From the NCBI GenBank assembly GCA_015501595.1, contig JADNRX010001255.1, forward strand, positions 1-12,044: a DNA stretch of 12,044 nt, in the 5' to 3' direction. The DNA comes from Hymenopellis radicata (lineage: Eukaryota; Basidiomycota; Agaricomycetes; Agaricales; Physalacriaceae). The translations under genes and the position numbers were made by a program. Each line of letters starts with the position of its first letter. Within the stretch, counting starts at the first letter, position 1. Positions 1-9,302 of this stretch are shown here, one piece after another. A model generated the notes under the pieces. It was not told where the DNA came from and searched no databases. It was given only the letters and a program-made list of their open reading frames with translations.

Positions 1-2087
1 ATGCGTGTTTGCGACTGCGATAACGATAAGTTTGCTGTCCGCAATAGTAGGCCAATTGAAGAAGTTGTACACCACGTCCTGCTTGGTGGTAACCAACTGG
101 TCGAGTTCATCCATCAACACGATACTGCCCAGAACATAAACGAGAGAACGACGTGAAGGAAGAAGAAGACAACTCGCCATGCGTGTCCTTCAGGACCCCG
201 GCCTTGACCCTTCGCAAAATATCCAGTTAGGTTCTTCAGACTCTCCTTCGAGCTGATTTGCAATCGCCCATCCTTCTTGATATCATGTTGAGAGATGGCC
301 TCCCAAAGAATGTTATAAGCGGCTGGCGGTTCGGGAACCCGCAAGCCGTTGATTTCAACATAGGTGAAGGGATTGATTTCCTAACGATAGGTTAGAATAT
401 GAAGATGAAGTCAGAAAATCTATGTACGTTATCTTCCGCCAACTTCATGAGCTCTCGAATGAACAGCATGAACAGTCGCGGTCTTTCCAGTGCCAGGTAC
501 GCCAGAGATATCTGCAAAAACGACGAATGGGACTACAGAATTAAGAGCCAGAAGGGAGACACGTACAAATACAGCCGCCACTTCCTTCTTCAAGGAGTGT
601 TTGGACACTTTCCATGACGTGTTGAAATTCGGTATCGCGACAAGGGAGGGCATCCGGGGCGGCTGCCGACGTGAAGAATATGCATAGCTCTCAGGTAGGG
701 TCATCCGGCAAGTCCTGTAGTGCTTCTGAGGCGTAAGACGGCTGCGCTACTCGCGTGAACTTCTGCCTCTTTCTAGGTGAAGACGGTGTTTTGCGAGCAA
801 GCCGTGCTTTGGAACGTGGTGTGGGTTGCACCGAGGTTTTCGGGCGTTTTCTGGGCGATGTGGATGTGGTCCCTCGCTTTCTTTTGCGCGAAGGTGTCTT
901 TGGTTCCTCGATCTCCTCCTCCGCTTCTTCTTGTGCCATATCTTCCTCCTCGACATCTGCATCACTATCATCCGCATCTCCTTCTTCTTCATCCGAGTCT
1001 GCAGGCTCTTCAAACTCGTCACCTGAGGCATGATCTTCGCCTGAGCTGGCATCTTCTTCTTCTTTTGCCTTCTTTGTCCGACCAGAGCCTCGATTTTTGG
1101 GAGCAGTTGAAGAGGCTAAACGGCGAGTCTTGGCTTTCTTTAAAATCGTTTTGTCCTCCTTCGCGGGTGCCACGACTGTCCACGGTGCACCGGATATGTC
1201 CAAGGCGGAGTCGTTTCGCATCTTAGCGAGGGCATCTTGGCGATGAGCTTTCCACTCAAAATTATAGAACAGGCCGCGTTGAGAATCCACCGCGGAACGG
1301 CACTGGAATCCATTACTTTCGACGAACGGGTCGTCATCCACTGACCAGGGTTGAGAACTTCGATACCAAGATTTTGGCAAGGACATACCTTCCTCATGCC
1401 CATCGCGTACCCGACAATGGCCTAAAATAGCATCAGGAGACTCAAGTATCATATTTTTTGTCGTAGAATAGTAAATTTCGTTCTGCAACGCGTGAATTAG
1501 ATTCAAATTATTAGCTGCGACCATAAATATCGCACCTCCTGATGCTCTCGTTTCGCTCCGACCTTTGGCAACTGCTTTGGCCTCAGAAACCACTGAATGC
1601 GAATATGCATCCTCTTCGATAGCGGTTCATCGTCGTCTCTGTTCAGGTCTGTCTCCCACAAACCCACAATGACCGCAACACTCGGGTGTGCTGAAGCCGA
1701 CTGAACGAGAACCGTATCCCCAATGCAGTACGTATCTGTAGTCTCTATCTTTGTTTCCGCCGCTCTTTTCTGACCAGGTGTCTTCTTCTTCACAGTCGTC
1801 GTCTTCGTTCGCTCGAAGGCGTCGTAGATGTAGGTGCGTAACTTCTTCCGTTCTGTCTGGTCAAGTTTATTCCAGGAGTCGGCACCATCGTTGTCGAGGT
1901 CAGTCACTGGATCAATGAGACGTTTCCGGGGAAGATTTCTGGTCGACCAGGCTAGGTTGGCACTAGTACTGGCAGCCTTGATATCGACGACGGGCTGGCC
2001 ACGCTTCGACCGTCGGGTGGGGGTTTGCGGTTCAGCCGGGGCCTTTCTAGGAGATGAGGGGGCCTTTTTAGGAGATGATGGGGCCAT
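1..2087 (-). CDS. ORC1: Origin recognition complex subunit 1 (ORC1), partial at the left edge, with apparent frameshifts
   Basis: This is the largest subunit of the nuclear origin recognition complex, an AAA+ ATPase that marks origins and loads MCM with Cdc6. Exons read on the minus strand are 2087-1536, 1482-1389, 1340-567, 511-428, 380-178 and 124-1; the introns are 47-55 nt. The start ATG at 2087 has an AAGAAATGG context. Residues 1-30 are basic with SPKK, SPRK and TPTRR CDK-type sites. A BAH domain spans about residues 120-260 (YCIGDTVLVQS, IRIQWFLRP, NEIYYS, ILGHCRVRD, CRSAVDSQRGLFYNFEWKAHR). A long acidic then basic linker follows. The AAA+ core shows the pre-Walker segment LRAMHILHVGSR, Walker A GVPGTGKT, Walker B VLMDELDQL and sensor-1 region IVIAVANT. 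The winged-helix C-terminus is outside the window. Frame breaks near 700, 657 and 461 interrupt conserved segments; see findings. The identification rests on motif order and is very secure. Confidence 0.95.
125..177 (-). other. Non-canonical GC-AG intron in ORC1
   Basis: The 53-nt intron starts with GCGAGT and ends in TGGGCAG. Splicing here joins ...GPEGHA to a split Cys codon (TG|T) and then IVLMDELDQLV, the expected Walker B context of ORC1. No GT donor in the vicinity restores this frame. GC-AG introns are a known minority class in fungi. A single-base error in a GT donor is also possible, because the gene shows other sequence faults. Confidence 0.75.
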
Positions 2088-2230
2088 TTCTTGACGCGAT
2101 AATGAGAACAGCAGCCAGCTCGAATACTGTAGTGGTGGTCAAAGTTGAAGATCTATTAATTGTGACTTTTCGCGTTCAGTCACAATCATGTGATGGCTTC
2201 GTTGTGGACCCTGACACGCGACTGGGCCGA
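2088..2230 (-). promoter_or_regulatory. ORC1 promoter with ACGCG (MCB/SCB-like) cores
   Basis: Within 135 bp upstream of the ORC1 ATG there are three ACGCG cores. Two are on the plus strand (2094-2098 and 2216-2220) and one is on the minus strand (2171-2175). The middle one reads AACGCGAAAA on the minus strand, matching both the MCB core ACGCG and the SCB core CGCGAAA. In fungi, MBF/SBF bind such sites in G1/S genes, including replication genes. Binding here is inferred from sequence only. Confidence 0.45.
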
Positions 2231-2647
2231 ACGGCGAATACCTTTCACTCAAATGATTCCTCAATCTCATTAGCCACCATCGCGCTGTTGCCGCCCTTCA
2301 ACCGGCATTGGCCACATTTTCCTAGGCAACCTGCGACAGTCAGGACGTGAAGGCTTTCGCACCGCCGAGTCTCGGTGTACCTTTGCGCATAAGCCCTAGA
2401 CGGGATGCATGAGCCGAATCTTCAAAGCGCCTACTACTACTAGTTCCAGTTCTTGTCGCATTCCATCTTCAAGAACGGATTGTTTCCGCTCATAGGACTT
2501 CTTGTGAACGACATGGACGACTTCCACACAATGGTTTGCGTAAACATGCTTTATTCCAGTCTATCTATATCCAAAAATGTGGTGATAATATACAACAATG
2601 CAAAAGTAATAAACCCAATAAATATAAAAACAACAACTTCCGCACAA
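2231..2647. other. Spacer between PKS 3' end and ORC1 promoter
   Basis: About 420 bp between the tandem genes. The part near the PKS stop is AT-rich and should be its 3' UTR. I see no ORF with recognisable similarity and no RNA gene. The plus-strand ORF at 2453-2653 is AT-rich, low in complexity and antisense to the 3' UTR, so I do not call it a gene. Confidence 0.6.
2550..2555 (-). terminator. Candidate polyadenylation signal of the PKS (AATAAA)
   Basis: AATAAA on the minus strand lies about 95 nt downstream of the PKS stop codon in AT-rich sequence. This is a reasonable distance for a fungal 3' UTR. Fungal poly(A) signals are degenerate, so this is only a candidate. Confidence 0.4.
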
Positions 2648-5600
2648 TTATAATCTCTGCAAATATTCACAGCCCTCGGCAATTTTGGAAGAGATGGCGT
2701 TAATCTATGCAGATTGTCAGATTACTCGCTGCTAAAAATAAGAAGAGATAGTGCTCACATTACTCGGGTGAAAGGCCTGAAAGTGGTTTCCCGGAATGTC
2801 CAAGATCTTGACGTCTTTCCCAGCGATCTTCTCCCACCCAGAGACACGCTTGCTGCGATCAGCGAGCCACACAGGAACATCGCGAACGCCAGCAGGGTTA
2901 AATCCGTCTGTGGATCGCAGGAAAACGAGAGGCGGGCATGCACCTCCAGTCTTAAACGGGTCGTAGTCCTTGAGCATCGCCGAGTTCATGGCGAACTGCA
3001 TCTTGACGAGTTGGCCAACTTCGGAGTTGTCGGCCTTGTTGAGTTGGGCGGCGGCGGCAATGAGAGCGGTGGATAGAGGGACGTGATTTTCGGGGTTGGG
3101 CGCATCGATGAGAACAACACCCTTGACAGTGATACCACGCTTGGCCAACTGGAGAGCGGCTTCATAGGCGGCTACACCGCCGAATGACCATCCTGCGGAT
3201 AAGCATGAATTAGCAGTTCGCTTAGTGTAGAAAGAAGACTTACCACCAAGGAGTACAGGTCCTTTCGCAGTTCTTGCAACGTTCTCGGCATACACCTTCG
3301 CCATTTCAGCGACACCACTCCAAGGCTCAGAGGTGATAAAGTGGGGGTTGTGGAGACCCCAGACTGAACGATGGAGAGGAGCAACACGAGAGTAGTAATT
3401 GACTAGACCGCTGCCGTCATGGAAGAGAAACAGCGGCAAGTCGTTAGTTGCGGAGGGAGGAGTCTGGATAGGCGAGGGAAAGAGTCGAGACGAAGAAGCG
3501 CGGAAAGGTCTGTAGCGACCGATTTCACCGCGACAGCTTTCTTGGACGAGGAGCCAAAATATCCTCGTACTGCTTGTATAGTCGAATACATCTCGAAGAA
3601 GTTACCTGGCAAGTCGAGGCCGAGTTCGGTCTTCAGAGTATGGAGAGCCTCAATGGAGGTTAGGGAGTCGAGTCCGAGATGTTCAAAGTCGGTGGTGTCC
3701 TTGATGTCCGCGACGCTGATGGCCAGGACGTTGGCCAGAACGCCTTTGATGTCAACATTATCGTCACCGTCAATGGAAAACGAAGTGGGTTCGTCATCGT
3801 CCGACACAAGGGTTCCTGGGGTAGACGTGCCACTCGTAAAGGGGGAAGATGGAACGCTGAGGGCCATCGAGGCGACTTCCCGAACGATATCGCCCGTCGT
3901 CGTACACATAGAGAGTACGTTCGCAGCGAGCTCGGCGTCGGGGAAGGAGGTTTGCAGACGTCCGAATATCTCGATGGACATGAGAGAGTCGACACCAAGT
4001 GCCTCCAAATCCGTGTCCATCTCGACAGAGGATACATCGATGCCACAAGTCTCCGCAACAATCTTGAGAACGATGGTGTCTACAGAAGAAGTCTTGGATG
4101 CGACAGGCTCCGGAGCTGATGGCTTTGCGAAAGCGACGCGGCGGCCAGGTGCGGAGGTAGGATGCGATGGAATGGTTGATTTTCCGGCCGCCTTAGCCAA
4201 CATCCTAGAGAACGAATCAAGTCGCAGACGACGGAACTGCATACCCTTCATGTAGGCGACGATTCCGGGAGTGGGACCCTCCTTGCAAGCCCAGGCCTCC
4301 GTCGACATAATACCCTCATCTGCGATCCAGACGTTGTTGCAGTAAACGGTGTACTTGGCGTCCAGGTCGACGAGTTCGGGAAGGACTTTCACAGACCCCA
4401 CTTCGGTACAGATGAACGCATCGTTACGACCACCTTGTAGGTTGGCAACGAAACCCGCAACGTGAAGCAGCGTGTCCAAGAATACTGGGTGAACGATGTG
4501 CTTGCCCTTGTCATAATCAGCGGGAAGGCGAACATTGGCGGCTCCTTCCATATGGCTCGCGTCGATAGTTAAGCTCTCCATAGTGTGGTACTCCTTCGAA
4601 TAGTCGACAACACGTGTGAAGAGATTTTCGTAGATGGTGCGAGTAGTGAATGTCTCGTGTTGAAGACCAGGGCGAGTGATGGAGGAAACATTGCGCTTGA
4701 TGGCGGGAAGCGAACGCGAGAACTTGGTATTGGTGGAGGCGGACGACTGGAGTTTGAACTCGCCACGGGCATGGACGGATTCGGGATCAGCGGTGCCGTC
4801 AACTCTAGAGCTGACTGTGAAGGTGCGACATCGTTGTTGAGAGTGATGGAGGTAATGACCATACGAGGGACAGCTTGATCATAGACCAGAGCGTTAACGA
4901 ACGTAATCCCGCGAAGAACGGCATGCCGGTCACCAGAAGGAGCCCATGATATAGCGATACCTGCAAGGACCTGTTCCAAGTAAACCGAAGCTGGGCAGAG
5001 AGGCAATCCCGCCACTTGATGACCCGAAATAGACTTTGCAAGTTGGCCGATCGGAGTTTCGAAAATAGATGTAAACCGTTCGCAGCCGTGGGCGGCTGAA
5101 CCCACTCATGCAACATCGCATATTCGGAGAGGGCACCTCGGGGTTTCTCGACGCGAATAGCTTCCGATCCACTCTCTTCCTTGAACGCGATCCAGAACTT
5201 CGACGGTGAGAAGGGATAGGACGGCAGGGAGACACATGATACAGCGAAAATGTGAGAGTAAATGTTTCTCCAGTTCACGCCAACGTTCGACTGGTAAAGC
5301 AGAACCAAACTGCTCGTCAGCGTAACCCAAGGGTCCTGCTGCTTCTTCACCGAGGGAAGGAGCATGGAGGAACCATCCTTAACGATCGACTTGATCATCG
5401 GCAGGCAAGCGGTATGCGGGCCGATCTCAATCCAAGCGTCCACCTTGTTCTCGCTCAAGAACGAGTCCACACCGCGCTCGAATTGTACGGGTTGCGCACA
5501 GTGCTTAGCGAAGTACTCCGCATCGAATACCGACGCGTCGCCAGGTCGGACAGTCTCTCCACGGACATTGGAGATGACGGGAATGGTAGGTGCTTGAAGA

Positions 5601-8600
5601 GTGACAAGGCCTGCGATCTGACTGAGCTCGTCGAGAAGGGGGTTCATGGCGGAGCTGTGGTAGCCGAATGGTACAGATAGAACGACGTTTTTGCACACAG
5701 CATTGCCGTCCAAGTACTCCTTGAACTTGCGGAGCGTTGGCAGCGGTCCCGACAATACACAATCGGTGGTACTGTTGAGACACGCCACCGTCAAATCCTC
5801 GAAAGAAGCGAGATGGCTCTGGACAGCCGATGCTGGGAGATTCACGGCCATCATTCCCGTGGTTTCGATTTCGCACTTCGTGACCATGAGGCGCACTCGG
5901 TGGGCAACAATGGTGAGGGCGCCTTGGAGAGATAAAAACATTGGCAACAACAAGCGCTGCATATTCACCAAGACTATAGTAGCGTGTTAGTATCACTCAT
6001 GCCAAACATAAGGCGAATTTCCTTACCTGTGCCCGACCACGGCGGATGGCGTTAAGCCCCAAGACATCCACAGTCGCGCCAATGCGTACTCGAGGACGAA
6101 TATGGCTGGCTGATAAGCCTCGAATTTCGTCCGTTTTCGACAGTCCACTCGACTCTCCGTCCGACAAAATGATAGGAAGCACACCAACAAAGCCCGCTGC
6201 AACGAGGAAATCATTGCACTCGTCAACAATGGACTTGAAGAGCGGCGAGGTCTCGTATAGGGATTTACCCATTCCGAGGTACTGAGCGCCCTGTCCCGAG
6301 AAGACGAAAAACCACATTTGGCTCGGTAGCAGAGGAAACCTCTATAGACTTTGCCTTCTGTAGTTTGGCGACGGCATCTTGCTTGTTCGACGCCGAGACC
6401 GCCATCCGATGACTATAGAGCTGGCGACGACCCGTCGCAGTGTATGCGATATCGCTCCATGACTCCTTGCAGTCAGAACTCTGCAGCCACTCGATATTAA
6501 CGCTCCTTTAAGCTCGTCAAAGCTTTCCTCCGTCTTGGCTGAAAGACCGAGAAACAAGGTGCATATCCGGCTCATCCGTAGACGCCGGTACGTGCTTCCT
6601 CAACCAAGATAGCCGAGTTGGAACCGGCAGCACCAAAGTTGTTGAGAAGAGCCATCCTTGTTCTGTCCTTCCTCTTACAGGATCCCAAGAGGCAGCGACC
6701 GCGAATCAATGACCAGTCCATTCCCAGATGGGATCTTTGGGGTTCAGATTCTTGAGCGAGATGCAGCGCGGGATAGTGCGGTAGCGGAGCATCAAAAAGC
6801 AAGCTTCGCCAGACCGGCAGCGCCAGAAGCAGCCTCCAAGTGGCCAATGTTCGCCTTGACAGACGTGACATGCAGGTTCCCTGACCTCAGACGAGAAAGA
6901 CTCCCGGATGCTCTCAAGCTCGCCCGGGTCACCCGCCTGAGTTCCAGTTCCCGTGCGCTTCCACGACATTGACTCGCGCCGCGGTAACTCCAGCATTAGC
7001 CAGAACAGTCTTGAAAAAGCTTGACCCTGGGTCGGAGCATTGTGGATGGGTAATGGAGGACGCGAGACCGCTTTGGTTGACTTCGATGCCGCGGATGACA
7101 CCCCAGATATGGTCCTGCTCCGCGATAGCATCGGAAAAGACGCTTTCAGAACAAAGAGACCACAATCCCTTCAGAAGCGAGAGTAACCATCGGCGGATGC
7201 ATCGAAGGACTTGCATTGGCCAGTTGGGCTGAGGAAGTGACCACGATCGGAGACCGAGAAACATCTAAAAACGTCTTAGAAAGGATCGACCTTCAAGTAA
7301 GCTTTTAGACACATACATCTGGACTGGCAATGACGTTGACTCCTCCTACGAGGGGCAGCATTGCAATCCCCATTCATCAACGCGCGAGCACCCTGGTAGA
7401 CTGCAACGCCGGATGACGAGCAAGCTGTGTCGATAACAATGGAAGGTCCACTGAGGTCCATAGCATAAGAAAGTCGACCGCTGAGGAAGGCTTTCAAAGT
7501 GCCTAAAGAAGATTAACATCAGTCTCGACTAAGATGATCACGCTATGCTCAAACGTACCGGTACTGTAATAAACGTCGATATCGTTACGCAGGTTCTGAA
7601 CGTAATCGTTCGTCGCCACACCGATGTAGCAACCAAAAGTATCCGGATTGAACGACGGGGTTGAGTTTGGGACATAGCCAGCGTCTTCCAGAGCTTCGTA
7701 GGCGGTATGGAGAAGAACGCGCTGCTGAGGGTCCATGCTCCTGGCTTCACGGGGACTAATCTTGAAGAACTTGTTATCAAACTCGTCCACGTTGTCCATA
7801 AAGTTCCCGGTGTGGGCCTTCATTTGCCTTTTACCGTCCTGGTAGTCCGAGACCTTGAAACGATTTTCGGGAATCTGCAATAGAATTAGCATCATACCGA
7901 AGATTAAAAAGGAATTATGCGGACCTCCGAAATAGTGTTGATACCTTGCTCTAGAACTTCCCAAAGCTTAGCGACATTAGGCGCACCTGGCATGTTCACT
8001 GCCATGCCGACAATAGCGATGGGTTCCTGCTTGGGAGGATGCGGGAGATCCGACACGCTAAGGTCTAGCGTAGAGACATCTCCCAATTCCTTCGCCAACG
8101 ACTTCATGAGACCGCTTCCCGGCCCGAGGTTCAGAACTCGAACGGACGCAGGAAGGGAGATCTTTACAACCTCGTTAGACACCAAGTCCCAATTGACCGG
8201 CTGCGTTAGAATCATGTCCACAACAAGCTCCAGCAATGACTGTCCGTCCACGCTCTTGGCATGGATCGCCTCGCCCGTAAAGCTAGACCGAATGGGGACG
8301 CGTATGTCTTCCAAACGAGGGAACTGGATATCGCGACGCTCAGCATCGGCGAGAACAGCCTTGCGTGCTCCCTCCACGTGAGTTGGCGCGTGGTAGAGCG
8401 TTTCCAGCGTCATCTTGTGCACAGCCGCTTTGAACTCCTTCGCGAAGCACGCTAGCGTGTCTGGGCGTCCTGACACGGTAACGCACGTGGAATCAATGAT
8501 CGCGGTGACATAAAGTGGCGTAGCTTCGTGCGTCTATTTTGCTTGTTAGAAGGATATTTTTAGGACAGAGTTAAGAATGAAGTACCTCGGCGAACTTTGC

Positions 8601-9203
8601 AATGGCTGCTTCCACAGTGATTTTTTCCGTCCCAAGGAAGACAAGACTCCAAGGAGCCGAAAACTCGATGAAAGATTCCTTGAGGATTTCGGTGCGATAT
8701 TGCTGAACACGGACACCGATCCAAAGTGCTAGTCTGTACGACTCGAGCGCGTTATGAAGGAAGGCAGCAAGAGACATTGATGTCCCAACAACGGCCGCCG
8801 GTAAGATTCCGGAAGAGAAACCCAAAACGCCAACGCCATGCGATGCGTTAAGATTCAAGCTATCGCTGAACGGGGTGAGCGAGTTAGACGCGTCGATAAA
8901 GGCAAGGTAGCGAAGGGTTTGCATAATGAAGAGGCTAGAGCCGGAGATGATGGCGTTGTGAGCGTAACGCTCTTTGGGGACTGCGAGGAGGGACTCTTTG
9001 GTCGAAAAGTCGGAGAGGTCGACATCGCGTTCAGAAATAGACAGCGTCGATAGCTCGGTGTGGAAAGCGGCATGGCACGCCGCCAAAAGAAGGGATCCAG
9101 CCGGACGCGCAGCGTCACGGAATGCGAGCGCGCGCATCTGGGTGAGTTTGGAGGCAGGAGAGCCTTGGCCATTGAAGATGGGAATGTTAATGTAGGAAGA
9201 CAT
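2648..9203 (-). CDS. Non-reducing polyketide synthase, SAT-KS-AT-PT-ACP-ACP-TE (orsellinic acid synthase-like), frame interrupted by clustered indels
   Basis: Iterative type I PKS that condenses an acyl starter with malonyl units and folds the chain into an aromatic ring. Exons on the minus strand are 9203-8586, 8533-7925, 7874-7559, 7502-7317, 7264-6027, 5973-3244, 3192-2759 and 2704-2648, about 2,060 codons, normal for this family. The ATG at 9203 has an in-frame TAG six codons upstream. SAT: GFSSG at residues 128-132 and TLYHAPTH near residue 254. KS: begins EPIAIVGM at about residue 376; Cys in DTACSSS (about 7420), His in EAHG (6953-6955) and NIGH (6840-6842). [14 protein letters not shown], then [10 protein letters not shown] with the serine codon split by an intron. 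[18 protein letters not shown] (His 5019-5021) and [14 protein letters not shown] (Asp 4474-4476). Two ACPs: LGVDSL (Ser 3985-3987) and LGLDSL (Ser 3664-3666). TE: GWSFGG (Ser 3185-3187) and PGNHF (His 2783-2785). About 20 indels in exons 4-5 and four in exon 6 break the frame. The enzyme class is secure; the orsellinate product is an inference from domain layout. Confidence 0.95.
2705..2758 (-). other. Last intron of the PKS, hiding the true C-terminus
   Basis: The donor is GTGAGC at 2758-2753 and the acceptor is GCATAG ending at 2705, 54 nt, phase 0, with a CTGAC branch-like motif. Splicing replaces the short read-through tail STISSYF (stop at 2732-2734) with an 18-residue end containing [13 protein letters not shown] and a TAA at 2648-2650. 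Charged helical ends of this kind are typical of NR-PKS thioesterases. Confidence 0.8.
3193..3243 (-). other. Frame-neutral intron beside the TE nucleophile elbow
   Basis: GTAAGT...CCGCAG, 51 nt, a multiple of three without an in-frame stop. Removal yields [15 protein letters not shown], the expected thioesterase serine motif. Retention would add 17 residues just before the serine. The strong donor and acceptor support removal. Confidence 0.85.
6110..7360 (-). other. Indel-dense stretch over the KS C-terminal half, linker and start of AT
   Basis: In this part of the PKS the conserved protein jumps among all three frames. Clear sites include an extra G in the run at 7352-7355, an extra base at 7249-7250, extra bases near 7175 and 7165, two near 7136-7143, one near 7040, two near 7014-7019 and one near 6948. 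Further sites are near 6873, a short A-run at 6794-6798, several at 6650-6740, then near 6590-6560, near 6490, at 6307-6311 and near 6125. Most are insertions. Between the breaks the residues remain typical of KS and AT. The preceding 1.5 kb (exons 1-3) shows no break. Confidence 0.85.
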
Positions 9204-9287
9204 GATGATGATGGTGATCTAGCGCGAATGTCAATGAAGGTGCTGTCGACGAGGAAGCAAGTGCGGACAGAAGCACGGAGGCCAGTC

Positions 9288-9296
9288 CTATATAAG
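9288..9296 (-). promoter_or_regulatory. TATA-like box of the PKS gene
   Basis: The minus strand reads CTTATATAG about 85-95 bp upstream of the ATG at 9203. This is a plausible core promoter position for a filamentous fungal gene with a short 5' UTR. No mapped transcription start is available, so this is inferred from motif and position. Confidence 0.5.
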
Positions 9297-9302
9297 CCGT
9301 GA

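Noticed and set aside
747..1226. Plus- and minus-strand frames rich in Ser, Leu or Arg/Lys over the ORC1 linker
   Set aside because: They are off-frame or antisense reads of the Glu/Asp-rich tract of ORC1.
3419..4255. Plus-strand open frame of 278 codons
   Set aside because: It is exactly antisense to the ACP-ACP-TE linker coding region of the PKS, shows no motif, and is explained as a shadow of GC-biased coding sequence.
5505..6317. Separate small genes at 6317-5997 and 5996-5505 on the minus strand
   Set aside because: They are AT-domain fragments separated by an intron and by single-base frame breaks, not independent genes.
2648..9203. Calling the PKS a pseudogene outright
   Set aside because: All splice sites and catalytic motifs are preserved, damage is almost only short indels in one patch, and essential ORC1 shows the same kind of fault; error is at least as likely.
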